From Callorhinus ursinus (taxonomy: Eukaryota; Chordata; Mammalia; Carnivora; Otariidae), in the NCBI RefSeq assembly GCF_003265705.1, contig NW_020312968.1, forward strand, positions 11,027,732 through 11,091,731: a DNA stretch of 64,000 nt. The letters run 5' to 3'. Within the stretch, counting starts at the first letter, position 1. Each line of letters starts with the position of its first letter. The position numbers and the translations under genes are program-made. The notes below the pieces were generated by a model that saw nothing but the letters and a program-made list of their open reading frames with translations, was not told the origin of the DNA and did not search any database. Positions 1 through 10,573 of this stretch are shown one piece after another.

Positions 1-122
1 GCTCTTGTCCCTTATCAGTTCCTTTATGCAGTGAGAGAGCATGACATAGATGAATACATTCTGTACTGATAACAAGTTCAGTTATCCAACCAACAGGACT
101 GTCAGGGTTATCAGTGAGATGA

Positions 123-166
123 TATAATAATAATAATAATAAATAAAATAAATTATTATTATTATA
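123..166. repeat. TAA/TTA microsatellite, self-complementary
   Basis: A run of TAA units is followed directly by TTA units, so the two halves are complementary and could fold back on each other. It may be the degraded tail of a retroelement. Confidence 0.7.
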
Positions 167-1205
167 GAAGACCACGTGACTGCCAAAGTCTCTGGACCAA
201 GGATCAGAAGTCCTGGTTTCTTACTCCTTCACTTTCTAGTCCTGCACCTCTGTGCAAGTCACTGTACCTCTCAGCTTCAGGGTTTTTTTTTTACTGTGAA
301 ATAGGGATAAATGTAGCTCTGTCTTCTTCCTACCTGCTGAGGAAATCCAGGGAGGTAATGAATGCGCGGGACTTGTTTTGGAAACTCTGGAGGGCTTGCC
401 CCCAATATAAGGAGGCGCTGTTTACACCCGACACCTTCAGAAAGTTTGGGCCAGCACCCCCACAGGTTGCACCTCCGGCTCGCGGCATTCATCCGTCCAA
501 AGACGGACGCAGGACAGGGGCCTGATTTCCCGGTAAATAAACTCCGGGTCTGCGGAGCTTGAAGTGCCCGTGGATGCCGGCTGGCAAAGGCCAACAGAGA
601 GGGCCTTCGGGGTAGAGGAAAGGAAATCCCATCCGACCTGGCTTCCCTCCCGGCTCAAGTGCAGCATGTTTCCAGTGCATTCCTCTGCAAGGTGAATACC
701 CGGGTTCCAACAGCCCACCTGTGTGTCCCCCGCCTGCACATGCTCCCCCAGGGTATCCAAGCACACCGACTCCCGCTGGGGACAAAGCTACTGAGCAGCG
801 AGCAGTGAGTCTGCCCCGTTGTCCCAAGGAACAGCGAGAAGACAAGCGCAGTAACTAAGCTGATGTGGCTCATTGGGAAGCCTGGGCTTCGTCTGCAGCC
901 TCGCGCGCTCCGCTCCGTCCGCTCCAACTTGGCAGCCAGGCCTCCGAAGTCTCTAGATGCATAGGAAGCCAAAGGCTTCTTAAAAGGATTGTGTGGGGCC
1001 CGGCAACTGATTAAGAAACTCGTTGGCCCGATCCACCGAGGACTGAGCACAGGGCGCCCTAGCAAGCACAGCCGTTTAAATGGGACTGGGAGAAATCCAG
1101 CAAGCCCTGGGGTTTAAGTGCACATGCGCATGGGGTAATTGGGGGGCGTTTTTGTGTGTGGGTGTTTTTGTTTTGTTTTCTGGGGTTTTTTATTTGTTTT
1201 GTTTT

Positions 1206-1266
1206 TTTGTTTGTTTGTTTGTTTGTTGGGTGTTTGTCGGTCGGTCGGTCGGTTGGTTGGTTGGTT
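1206..1266. repeat. Compound microsatellite TTTG / GTCG / GTTG
   Basis: TTTG units (about 1206-1228) are followed by GTCG units and then GTTG units (about 1235-1266). A wider G/T-rich tract starts near 1141. The change from GTCG to GTTG is what CpG deamination would produce. Confidence 0.8.
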
Positions 1267-2629
1267 TTGCTTTAGGAGCAGAAAACTGTTCCAGCCTGTC
1301 TCACTGTGAGTAGTGGACTTGAGAAAGAAAGAGGCTGCGCAGCATCAACTCAGGGATTCTGGCAGGCTCCGGGGTCTTTTTTGCTCAGGAGCTGTGAAGC
1401 TGCAGGAAAAGCAGTCCAAGTGGGAACCAAGTAAGGTAATATCATGAAGCATGGGCACAGTCCTAAAATTTTCCCGGCCCCCTCCCACTAGAGGAGCCCA
1501 GAAGGTGCACCCCAACGTGCATTCAGGATGAAAGGGTAAAAGAAAGTGGGGGGGCAGGGGGGCGGGGCGTCCTCCAGTGAGGTCTCCCGAGCAGAACCCC
1601 CACCCGTCCCAAGCTTGGTGTTCACCTGCCTGAGCTCTGATTCTCATGGCCAACCCACAGTGTTGAGAGGCCAAGGAGGACAGCATTTCCTGCAGATGAG
1701 GAAGTCAAACCTAGTCTGTGCCCTTGGAGAACACCCCGCCCCAGGGGTGCGCATGTGTGCACACAGCTGGAGTGGAGGTTTCAAAGTGTCCCCATCCTCC
1801 ATTACCCCTGAGCTCCAGTGGAAATCTAGCTACAGGCTCACCTCCCACTGTGCACTTGCTTCTTGAAACTTTCTTCCCTTTCCCACCCATCCGTCCCTGA
1901 CTTCTCCCCCCTCTAGTTTTACCTGTGTATAAGACTGCCCCCCCCCCACTTGATTGGAAGTTCTGTGCGGCTGGGAGCTCTCCCGCTTTTTGACAGGGAA
2001 GAGACTGAAGGTCAGGAAGCTCTTATCCAAGTGGACACTAGCCCTCCTGGGTTGTGAAGACAACCCTGGTCACAGTCCACACGGGGATTCTTGCCGTATA
2101 AGCCAGATACTGGAGAAATTAAATTCTCCTTCAACTATACAATGCCAAGTTGATCATTTTGCAAAGAGCTGGTCCGAATCATGTTAATAGAGGACATAGC
2201 ATTTCTTCAAATAACAGGAGACATTTGTGGTAGGGTGATCTTAAAGCTCACTTGGTTGAAGTTGCTTGTTCTTTACATAACAAAGGAAAAACATCTACCA
2301 CAGTGCTCCCTGGAAGGAACCTGCCCAGGGATCTGATCACCCACCAGGGTCTCCTCTACCTACTGGGCTAACCATGTTTTCTGACAGAGCTGGGCACAGG
2401 AAAGCCCACGGCACCAGCAGAGGCTGTAAATGTTGGAGTTTGCAAGAAGGTACCAAGAAAGAATCAAGGAGGGGCACTCTATACTGGGGCAAAGAGATGG
2501 GGTTTCCCAAGAGGGGGTAAGGACCCCAGACTGAGGGTGGGAAGAAGGAACTGTAAGGGGTAAGATGGAGAGAGGTGTGGGGGGCACACTGAGGAGAGAG
2601 GTCACGAGATGGGGCTATCCCGGTGGGTA

Positions 2630-2770
2630 TGCCTCCTTGGGAGAGCCTAAGTCTGCCATCTTCCCTGGAGTTGGGACAGACTCAAGTAAGATAAAGTCAC
2701 ACTTTCTGGTCCTTCTTCACTAGCTGTTCTATGAGATTAATGGCATTTTAGTAGAAGAATGCATTCGAAC
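2630..2770 (+). repeat. Duplicated segment, copy A
   Basis: This roughly 140-bp stretch, starting TGCCTCCTTGGGAGAGCC and ending near GCATTCGAAC, recurs in direct orientation at 10588-10720 with a few substitutions and small indels. It resembles no repeat family I know. Unlike copy B, it has no flanking direct repeats, so it may be the source copy. Confidence 0.85.
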
Positions 2771-2798
2771 AAATAAATAAAATCTTTAAAAAAAATAA
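2767..2798 (+). mobile_element. Can-SINE tail-only insertion (extreme 5' truncation)
   Basis: About 32 bp ending AAATAAATAAAATCTTT plus A-rich sequence matches only the 3' tail of a Can-SINE. It is flanked by 12-bp direct repeats AAGAATGCATTC at 2755-2766 and 2799-2810. Copy B of the surrounding duplication lacks this tail. Confidence 0.65.
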
Positions 2799-3516
2799 AA
2801 GAATGCATTCTCCCGAATCTCCATTGTTAGGTGGGTGTTACCACATGAGGACATGTGCACCAGCCAGCGAGGAACAAGACCCACTCCCTGTGCACAAGGA
2901 ACAATAAAAAGAAATCTGATCCCCACACCCTCCTCCCCTTCTGCTTCAATCAGAGGTAGCAAGAAGTGCCCTTAAGTGACTAAAAAGAAGGGGCTCTTCT
3001 TCTCTAGGGCCAACTTATATCCCCAGAGACCCAGGCATGGTGTTGTACCCAACTATTGGCACCTCATAAATAGCTGGTACATAAAGACAAGCACTTCTGC
3101 CATGGCCCACCTTATCCGCAGCCCCTTGTTGAGAGACTGCCCTGCCCACAGTCTCTGGAAGGGGCTGTTGGCTCTTCTGAAGGAAAGGGACCTGCTGCTT
3201 CTCGCACACCATGGCTGATTGACCAAGGAAACCAGTGTGATCCTGAGAGCCAAACATTGCCACAGGCCCTGAGTTTCTCTCCTTTCGACTTTCCCGAGGT
3301 GTAGTTACTTTCATCTCTGTGAGACTTCTGACTCTTGACCATAGTTCCCTCTTTTTTCCGAGGTGGCTTGAGCGGGTTTCGGCTTCTGAGCACCAAACTC
3401 TATCAGGACCTGATTGCTTATGGGAATGCTAAATGCAGGCAAGATTTTCCTCTTTCTCCCCTTGAATCAGGATAGCCTTTGGTCCTCAGAATACAGGGAG
3501 GTGATGTGGTATGAGT

Positions 3517-3531
3517 TCTGGCCTCAATCTT
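3517..3531. repeat. Target-site duplication of the full-length L1 (3' side)
   Basis: TCTGGCCTCAATCTT is identical to 10533-10547, on the other side of the L1. At the empty site the plus strand would read ATCTT/AAG at the nick, close to the L1 endonuclease preference TTTT/AA. Confidence 0.95.
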
Positions 3532-3993
3532 TTTTTTTTAATTTTTTATTGTTATGTTAATCACCATACATTACATCTTAGTTTTTGATGTAGTGTTCCA
3601 TGATTCATTGTTTGTGCATAACACCCAGTGCTCCATGCAGAACGTGCCCTCTTTAATACCCATCACCGGGCTAACCCATCCCCCCACCCCCCTCCCCTCT
3701 AGAACCCTCAGTTTGTTTTTCAGAGTCCGTCATCTCTCATGGTTCGTCTCCCCCTCCGACTTACTCCCCTTCATTCTTCCCCTCCTGCTATCTTCTTCTT
3801 TCTTCTTTTTTTCTTTAACATATGTTGCATTATTTGTTTCAGAAGTACAGATCTGTGATTCGACAGTCTTGCACAATTCACAGCGCTCACCGTAGCACAT
3901 ACCCTCCCCAATGTCTATCACCCAGCCACCCCATCCCTCCCACCCCCCACCACTCCAGCAACCCTCAGTTTGTTTCCTGAGATTAAGAATTCC
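3532..3993 (-). other. L1 3' UTR and poly(A) tail
   Basis: This lies between the ORF2 stop and the target-site duplication. It includes a polypyrimidine tract on the plus strand (about 3780-3815), the same region where the related L1 at 52.3 kb carries a CTT repeat and an assembly gap. The tail is short: about ten T on the plus strand, including two shared with the duplication, then AT-rich sequence. Confidence 0.85.
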
Positions 3994-6900
3994 TCATATC
4001 AGTGAGGTCATAGGATACATGTCTTTCTCTGACTGACTTATTTCACTCAGCATAACACCCTCCAGTTCCATCCATGTCGTTGCAAATGGCAAGATCTCAT
4101 TCCTTTTGATGGCTGCATAATATTCCATTGTGTATATATACCACTTCTTCTTTATCCATTCATCTGTCGATGGACATCTTGGCTCTTTCCACAGTTTGGC
4201 TATTGTGGACATTGCTACTATAAACATTGGGGTGCACGTACCCCTTCGGATCCCTACATTTGTATCTTTGGGGTAAATACCCAGTAGTGCAATTGCTGGA
4301 TCGTATGGTAGCTCTATTTTCAACTGTTTGAGGAACCTCCACACTGTTTTCCAGAGTGGTTGCACCAGCCTGCATTCCCACCAACAGCGTAGGAGGGTTC
4401 CCCTTTCTCCACATCCCCGCCAGCATCTGTTGTTTCCTGACTTGTTCATTTTAGCCATTCTGACGGGTGTGAGGTGGTATCTCATTGAGGTTTTGATTTG
4501 GATTTCCCTGATGCCGAGTGATGTTGAGCACTTTTTCATGTGCCTGTTGGCCATTTGGATGTCTTCTTTGGAGAAATGTCTGTTCATGTCTTCTGCCCAT
4601 TTCTTGATTGGATTATTTGTTCTTTGGGTGTTGAGTTTGATAAGTTCTTTATAGATTTTGGATACTAGCCCTTTATCTGATATGTCATTTGCAAATATTT
4701 TCTCCCATTCTGTCGGTTGTCTTTTGGTTTTGTGGACTGTTTCTTTTGCTGTGCAAAAGCTTTTTATCTTGATGAAGTCCCAATAGTTCATTTTTGTCCT
4801 GGCTTCCCTTGCCTTTGGCGATGTTTCTAGGAAGAAGTTGCTGTGGCTGAGGTCGAAGAGGTTGCTGACTGTGTTCTCCTTTAGGATTTTGATGGACTCC
4901 TGTCTCACGTTTAGGTCTTTCAACCATTTGGAGTCTATTTTTGTGTGTGGTGTAAGGAAATGGTCCAGTGTCATTCTTCTGCATGTGGCTGTCCAATTTT
5001 CCCAACACCATTTGTTGAAGAGACTGGCTTTTTCCCATTGGACATTCTTTCCTGCTTTGTCAAAGATAAGTTGACCATAGAGTTGAGGGTCCATTTCTGG
5101 GCTCTCGATTCTGTTCCATTGATCTATGTGTCTGTTTTTGTGCCAGTACCATACTGTCTTGATGATGACAGCTTTGTAATAGAACTGGAAGTCCGGAATT
5201 GTGATGCCACCAGCTTTGCTTTTCTTTTTCAGTATTCCTCTGGCTATTCGGGGTCTCTTCTGGTTCCATACAAATTTTAGGATTCTTTGTTCCATTTCTT
5301 TGAAAAAAGTGGATGGTATTTTGATGGGGATTGCATTGAATGTGTAGATTGCTCTAGGTAGCATTGACATCTTCACAATGTTGATTCTCCCAATCCATGA
5401 GCATGGAACGTTTTTCCATTTCTTTGTGTCTTCTTCAATTTCTTTCATGAGTATTTTATAGTTTTCTGAGTACAGATCCTTTGCCTCTTTGGTTAGATTT
5501 ATTCCTAGGTATCTAATGGTTTTGGGTGCAATTGTAAATGGGATAGACTCCTTGATTTGTCTCTCTTCTGTCTTGTTGTTGGTGTATAGGAATGCCACTG
5601 ATTTCTGTACATTGATTTTGTATCCTGCCGCTTTACTGAATTCCTGTATGAGTTCGAGCAGTTTTGGGGTGGAGTCTTTTGGGTTTTCCACATACAGTAT
5701 CATATCATCTGCAAAGAGTGAGAGTTTGACTTCCTCTTTGCCGATTTGGATGCCTTTGATATTTTTTTGTTGTCTGATTGCTGTGGCTGGGACTTCTAAT
5801 ACTATGTTGAATATCAGTGGTGATAGTGGACATCCCTGCTGCGTTCCTGACCTTAGGGGGAAAGCTCTCAGCTTTTCCCCATTGAGAATGATATTCGCTG
5901 TAGGTTTTACATAGATGGCTTTTATGATATTGAGGTATGGACCCTCTATCCCTATATTCTGAAGAGTATTGATCAAGAAAGGATGCTGTACTTTGTCAAA
6001 TGCTTTTTCTGCATCTATTGAGAGGATCATGTGATTCTTGTTCTTTCTTTTGTTAATGTATTGTATCACGTTGATTGATTTGCAGATGTTGAACCATCCT
6101 TGCAGCCCAGGGATAAATCCCACTTGGTCGTGGTGAATAATCCTTTTAATGTACTGTTGGATCCTATTGGCTAGTATTTTGGTGAGAATTTTTGCATCCA
6201 TGTTCATCAAGGATATTGGTCTGTAATTCTCCTTTTTGATGGGGTCTTTGTCTGGTTTTGGGATCAAGGTAATGCTGGCCTCATAAAATGAGTTTGGAAG
6301 TTTTCCTTCCATTTCTATTTTTTGGAACAGTTTCAGGAGAATAGGTATTAATTCTTCTTCACATGGCTGATAGAATTCCCCTGGGAAGCCGTCTGGCCCT
6401 GGGCTTTTGTTTCTTGGGAGATTTTTGATGACTGCTTCAATTTCCTTAGTGGTTATAGGTCTGTTCAGGTTTTCTATTTCTTCCTGGTTCAATTTTGGTA
6501 GTTGATACATCTCTAGGAATGCACCCATTTCTTCCAGGTTATCTAATTTGCTGGCATAGAGTTGCTCATAATATGTTCTTATAATTGTTTGTATTTCTTT
6601 GGTGTTGGTTGTGATCTCTCTTTCATTCATGATTTTGTGGATTTGGGTCATTTCTCTTTTCTTTTGGATCAGTCTGGCCAGGGGTTTATCAATCTTGTTA
6701 ATTCTTTCAAAGAACCAGCTCCTAGTTTCGTTGATCTGTTCTACTGTTCTTTTGATTTCTAGTTCATTGATTTCTGCTCTGATCTTGATTATTTCTCTTC
6801 TCCTGCTGGGTTTAGGCTTTCTTTGCTGTTCTTTCTCCAGCTCCTTTAGGTGTAGGGTTAGGTTGTGTATTTGAGACCTTTCTTGTTTCCTGAGGAAGGC

Positions 6901-7764
6901 TTGTATTGCTATATACTTTCCTCTCAGGACTGCCTTGGCTGTATCCCAAAGATTTTGAACAGTTGTGTTTTCATTTTCATTGGTCTCCATGAATTTTTTT
7001 AATTCATCTTTAATTTCCTGGTTGACCCATTCATTCTTTAGTAGGATGCTCTTTAGCCTCCATGTATTTGAGTTCTTTCCGACTTTCCTCTTGTGATTGA
7101 GTTCTAGTTTCAAAGCATTGTGGTCTGAAAATATGCAGGGAATGATCCCAATCTTTTGGTACCGGTTGAGCCCTGATTTGTGACCTAGGATGTGATCAAT
7201 TCTGGAGAATGTTCCATAGGCACTAGAGAAGAATGTGTATTCCGTTGCTTTGGGATGGAATGTTCTGAATATGTCTGTGAAGTCCATTTGGTCCAGTGTG
7301 TCATTTAAAGTCTTTATTTCCTTGTTGATCTTTTGCTTAGATGATCTGTCCATTTTAGTCAGGGGGGTGTTAAATTCCCCCACTATTATTGTATTGTTGT
7401 CAATGTGTTTCTTTGCTTTTGTTATTAATTGCCTTATATAATTGGCTGCTCCCACGTTAGGGGCATAGGTATTTACAATTGTTAGATCTTCTTGTTGGAT
7501 AGACCCTTTAAGTAGAATATAGTGTCCTTCTTCATCTCTTATTACAGTCTTTGATTTAAAATCTAATTTGTCTGATATAAGGATTGCCACCCCAGCTTTC
7601 TTTTGGTGTCCATGAGCATGGTAAATGGTTTTCCACCCCCTCACTTTCAATNNNNNNNNNNNNNNNNNNNNNNNNNNNNNNNNNNNNNNNNNNNNNNNNN
7701 NNNNNNNNNNNNNNNNNNNNNNNNNNNNNNNNNNNNNNNNNNNNNNNNNNNAATTTAGTGCCAT
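3994..7764 (-). CDS. L1 ORF2: endonuclease and reverse transcriptase, with a sequence gap
   Basis: ORF2 protein nicks target DNA and reverse-transcribes L1 RNA at the nick in the nucleus. The frame is open for 1256 codons, counting 34 that overlap the 100-N gap (residues 5-38). It has an APE-type endonuclease (to about residue 230; SDH at 213-215, RIDH upstream), a reverse transcriptase with catalytic FADD at 684-687 and an IDAEKAFD motif, and a C-terminal cysteine motif (C1114, C1118, C1127, C1131). The start MALN at 7764 fits carnivore L1s, 81 bp past the ORF1 stop. Motif positions fall about 15 residues short of human ORF2p, so the true gap is probably near 145 bp. The conserved GDFN of the endonuclease reads GEFN here (E130). 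The glutamate equivalent to human E43 lies in the gap. Activity is therefore doubtful despite the open frame. Confidence 0.93.
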   Translation of the reverse strand: MALNXXXXXXXXXXXXXXXXXXXXXXXXXXXXXXXXXXLKVRGWKTIYHAHGHQKKAGVAILISDKLDFKSKTVIRDEEGHYILLKGSIQQEDLTIVNTYAPNVGAANYIRQLITKAKKHIDNNTIIVGEFNTPLTKMDRSSKQKINKEIKTLNDTLDQMDFTDIFRTFHPKATEYTFFSSAYGTFSRIDHILGHKSGLNRYQKIGIIPCIFSDHNALKLELNHKRKVGKNSNTWRLKSILLKNEWVNQEIKDELKKFMETNENENTTVQNLWDTAKAVLRGKYIAIQAFLRKQERSQIHNLTLHLKELEKEQQRKPKPSRRREIIKIRAEINELEIKRTVEQINETRSWFFERINKIDKPLARLIQKKREMTQIHKIMNEREITTNTKEIQTIIRTYYEQLYASKLDNLEEMGAFLEMYQLPKLNQEEIENLNRPITTKEIEAVIKNLPRNKSPGPDGFPGEFYQPCEEELIPILLKLFQKIEMEGKLPNSFYEASITLIPKPDKDPIKKENYRPISLMNMDAKILTKILANRIQQYIKRIIHHDQVGFIPGLQGWFNICKSINVIQYINKRKNKNHMILSIDAEKAFDKVQHPFLINTLQNIGIEGPYLNIIKAIYVKPTANIILNGEKLRAFPLRSGTQQGCPLSPLIFNIVLEVPATAIRQQKNIKGIQIGKEEVKLSLFADDMILYVENPKDSTPKLLELIQEFSKAAGYKINVQKSVAFLYTNNKTEERQIKESIPFTIAPKTIRYLGINLTKEAKDLYSENYKILMKEIEEDTKKWKNVPCSWIGRINIVKMSMLPRAIYTFNAIPIKIPSTFFKEMEQRILKFVWNQKRPRIARGILKKKSKAGGITIPDFQFYYKAVIIKTVWYWHKNRHIDQWNRIESPEMDPQLYGQLIFDKAGKNVQWEKASLFNKWCWENWTATCRRMTLDHFLTPHTKIDSKWLKDLNVRQESIKILKENTVSNLFDLSHSNFFLETSPKAREARTKMNYWDFIKIKSFCTAKETVHKTKRQPTEWEKIFANDISDKGLVSKIYKELIKLNTQRTNNPIKKWAEDMNRHFSKEDIQMANRHMKKCSTSLGIREIQIKTSMRYHLTPVRMAKMNKSGNNRCWRGCGERGTLLRCWWECRLVQPLWKTVWRFLKQLKIELPYDPAIALLGIYPKDTNVGIRRGTCTPMFIVAMSTIAKLWKEPRCPSTDEWIKKKWYIYTMEYYAAIKRNEILPFATTWMELEGVMLSEISQSEKDMYPMTSLI
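7652..7751. other. Assembly gap (100 N)
   Basis: Exactly 100 undetermined bases, the usual placeholder for a gap of unknown size, inside the endonuclease end of L1 ORF2. Confidence 1.
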
Positions 7765-7845
7765 TGTATTGCCTGTAAGGTGACTGTGACTTTATATTTT
7801 CTGTGTTCCTTTCTGATCTATGCTGCTTTTAGGCTCTCTCTTTGC

Positions 7846-8742
7846 TTAGAGGACCCCTTTCAATATTTCTTGGAGGGCTGGTTTCGTGTTTGCAAATTCC
7901 TTTAGTTTTTGTTTGTTCTGGAAGCTTTTTATCTCTCCTTCTCTTTTCAATGACAGCCTAGCTGGATATAGTATTCTTGGCTGCGTATTTTTCTCATTTA
8001 GTGCTCTGAAGATATCTTGCCAGTCCTTTCTGGCCTGCCAGGTCTCTGTGGATAGGTCTGTTGCCAATCTAATATTTCTACCATTGTAGGTTACATATCT
8101 CTTCTCCCGAGCTGCTTTCAGGATTTTCTCTTTGTCTCTGAGACTCGTAAGTTTTACTATTAGATGTCAGGGTGTTGACCTATTTTTACTGATTTTGAGA
8201 GGGGTTCTCTGTGCCTCCTGGATTTTGATGCCTGTTTCCTCCCTCACATTAGGGAAGTTCTCTGCTATTATTTGCTCCAATATACTTTCTGCCCCCCTCT
8301 CTCTTTCTTCTTCTTCTGGGATCCCAATTATTCTAATGTTGTTTCATCTTATCGTATCACTTATCTCTCGATTTCTGCCCTCGTGATCCTGTAGTTGTTT
8401 ATCTCTCTTTTTCTCAGCCTCTTTACTTTCCATCATTTGGTCTTCTATATCGCTGATTCTCTCTTCTGCCTCATTTATCCTAGCAGTTAGTGCCCCCCTT
8501 TTTTATTGCACCTCATCAATAGCCTTTTTGATTTTGACTTGGTTAGATTTTAGTTCTTTTATTTCTCCAGAAAGGGTTTCTCTAATAACTTCCATGCTTT
8601 TTTCAAGCCCAGCTAGTATCTTTAAAGTCATGATTCTGAACTCTAGGTCCGACATCGTAGTAATGTCCGTATTGAGTGGGTCCCTGGCTGATGGTACTAC
8701 CTCTTGTTCTTTTTGCTGAGGTGATTTTTTTCATCTTGTCAT
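7846..8742 (-). pseudogene. L1 ORF1 (RNA-binding chaperone) with four in-frame stops
   Basis: ORF1 protein is a trimeric coiled-coil RNA chaperone that packages L1 RNA. Reading from ATG at 8742 gives 299 codons in one uninterrupted frame to the normal stop at 7846-7848. There are no frameshifts, but there are in-frame stops at 8731-8733 (codon 4, TGA), 8503-8505 (TAA), 8344-8346 (TGA) and 8167-8169 (TGA). Two TGA codons stand where an arginine is expected (before NNIRIIG and before HLIVKL), as CGA-to-TGA decay would give. The conserved C-terminal part (AREKRYVTYNGRNIRL, then WQARKDWQDIF and ILYPARLS) is clear. No full-length protein can be made without readthrough. Confidence 0.92.
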
Positions 8743-8943
8743 TTTGTCCAGAGGAGAACAGATGAATGAGAGAACAAAATGCTAACAGGTTAACAACGTC
8801 CCCAGCAAATATACTGTATACAAATCAGAAAAGACCTGAAACCAGGGGAAAAGAAAGGGAAAGAAAGAAAAAAGAAAGAGAAGAAAAAAAAGATAAAAAC
8901 AAAAACAGAACAAAACACAAAAAACCAGAATATGATCAAATAT

Positions 8944-9425
8944 GATCAGGCTAGTGCATAGATCCGTGCCACACACTAGATTTTAGGCATATTTTGGTCT
9001 GTTAGAAAAAAGTGCCTCCTAAAATTTTAAAGGAAGAAAGACATATATGTACAAAATAAGGGTTGATACAATGAAGGGATAGAAGATGACTGTAAATATG
9101 AAAAGTATAAAAGATTTTATAAAAGGAATCGATAAGTTGTTTAAAAAAAGAAGGAAGATTTAAAAAAAAAAGAAAAAAGGGAGAGAATGTGATCAGGCAG
9201 GAGACTAGAACAAAGCCATACACTAGTGATTTAGGGTATATTTTGATCTGTTAGAAGAAACTGTACCTCAAAATTTTAAAGAGAGAACAACTTATATATA
9301 TATGCCAAAAATAAGGGTAACTACTATGAAGGGATAAAATATGACTCTAAAAATGAAAAATGAAAAATGTTTTTTTTTTTTAAAAGGGATTGATAAGATG
9401 TTGTTGGAAAAAGACAAATTAAAAA
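8944..9425 (-). repeat. Tandem duplication in the L1 5' UTR (period about 247 bp)
   Basis: Two diverged copies begin at GATCAGGC (8944 and 9191). They share in order an ACACTAG motif, ATATTTTG(A/G)TCTGTTAGAA, AAAATTTTAAA, an AATAAGGGT block, ATGAAGGGATA and a GATAAG(T/A) block. Confidence 0.8.
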
Positions 9426-10513
9426 AAAACAGTTAAAAAAATTAACTTTGAAAAACTAATGAATCATGGTAAAAAAGCCATGAATTCTATGTGCAGTATT
9501 CCCCTAGCGCTGGAGTTCTCCCGTTCTCCTTGATCGGTAAACTTGGTCTTGGCTTGCTGGCTGTTCGTGCTGATCTTCTGGGGGAGGGGCCTGTTGCCGT
9601 GGTTCACAAATGTCTTTGCCGGAGGCGGAATTGCCCGCCCTTGTCGGTCCCGGCTAAGCAAGCTGCTCGGGTTTGCTCTCCGATGCTTTTGTTCCCTCCA
9701 AGCTCTCAGTACAGCTTTGGAGGACCAGGGTGAAAATGGTGGCCTCCCAATCTCTGCCCGGAGGAGCTGAGAACTTGGGGCCCTGCTCCTCAGTGCACCC
9801 CCAGAGAAAAGCAGTCACTCCCGTCTCCCTGGTCTCAGGCAGCACTCCGTGCTCACCTGGCCTGTGATCGAGCGTTTCTATCTCTGGCACCTGACCCCGT
9901 GTGTAGTCTCCAAACCCAGCAGATCCCTGTGGTGCGCTCTCGCACCGCTCCTCCCGGGGGAGGAAAGGGTGTCTCCCCGGTTCTGCCGCCTGTTGGGTCC
10001 CTGCTGGAGGAGCAGTGGCCCGACTGGGCCCCGGATCACAGTTTATGGCCACCCCGAGCTGAGAGCCCGCGCCTCGGCTCCGTCTCTGCAGCTGGCTTCC
10101 CCGCTCCGATCCCTGGGAGCTCTGCCGCACTCAGGCACCCCCGGTCTTTCTGTGACCCCGAGGGTCCTGAGACCACACTGTCCCACGAGGGTTCCACCCC
10201 CTGCTTAGCCACTGCAGCGACGTCCCTCCGCGGAGCCGACTTCTAAAAGGTCCGATTTTGTGCTCCGCGGCTCTAGCACTTGCCAGAAGCGGCCGGCGGA
10301 GGCCCCCTCCCCCGCCGTCTATCCTCCCGAATATCGCCTCGGATTCACTTCTCTGCATGTCCTACCTTCCAGTAAGTGGTCGCTTCTCTGTTCAGAGAGT
10401 TGTTGCTACTCTCCTCTTCCATCTCCTGTTGAGTTCGTAGGTGTTCAGAATGGTTTGATCCCTATTCAGCTGAATTCCTGAGACCAGAGGAAATCTAGGT
10501 CTCCTACTCCTCT

Positions 10514-10521
10514 GCCATCTT
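10514..10521 (-). promoter_or_regulatory. YY1-type motif at the L1 5' end
   Basis: On the minus strand AAGATGGC lies about 11 bases inside the L1 start. In L1s this motif binds YY1 and sets accurate initiation at the first base. Confidence 0.7.
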
Positions 10522-10532
10522 GCTCCGCCCCC

Positions 10533-10547
10533 TCTGGCCTCAATCTT
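10533..10547. repeat. Target-site duplication of the full-length L1 (5' side)
   Basis: TCTGGCCTCAATCTT, identical to 3517-3531. Confidence 0.95.
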
Positions 10548-10573
10548 AAGAAGCTTACCAGTTCCTTCTTTCA

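Larger units (their letters stand above)
1..3516. other. Mostly unique non-coding sequence
   Basis: No coding exon or clear interspersed repeat was recognised here apart from the short repeats and the duplicated segment listed separately. Bases about 480-1060 are moderately CpG-rich, but no promoter or splice structure could be supported. Reading frames on both strands overlap one another and show no family resemblance. Confidence 0.5.
3532..10532 (-). mobile_element. Full-length L1 (LINE-1) retrotransposon
   Basis: This is a 7.0-kb L1 in reverse orientation. From its 5' end (10532) to its 3' end (3532) it holds a CpG-rich 5' UTR (10532-8743), ORF1 (8742-7846, with stops), an 81-bp spacer, ORF2 (7764-3994) and a 3' UTR with a short A tail. 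It begins GGGGGCGGAGCAAGATGGC, the usual start of carnivore L1s with a YY1 site. Perfect 15-bp target-site duplications and an open ORF2 point to a fairly recent insertion. A 100-N gap lies near the ORF2 start. If the locus is transcribed on the plus strand, the element is antisense. Confidence 0.97.
8743..10532 (-). promoter_or_regulatory. L1 5' UTR with internal promoter
   Basis: The distal part (about 9480-10532) is GC- and CpG-rich. The part next to ORF1 (about 8760-9470) is A-rich on the plus strand and contains a tandem duplication. In L1s this region carries the internal RNA polymerase II promoter. Several overlapping open frames occur on both strands in the CpG-rich part, as expected from base composition. 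Confidence 0.85.

Noticed and set aside
4328..7778. Plus-strand frames across the L1
   Set aside because: They are antisense shadows of ORF2, with one running through the 100-N gap.
8944..9425. Spaced repeats that might suggest an array such as CRISPR
   Set aside because: There are only two long diverged tandem copies inside an L1, and the genome is mammalian.
9654..10246. Open frames of 115-158 codons on both strands in the L1 5' UTR
   Set aside because: The CpG-rich L1 promoter region gives open frames by composition. No product is recognisable, and an ORF0-like role cannot be supported.
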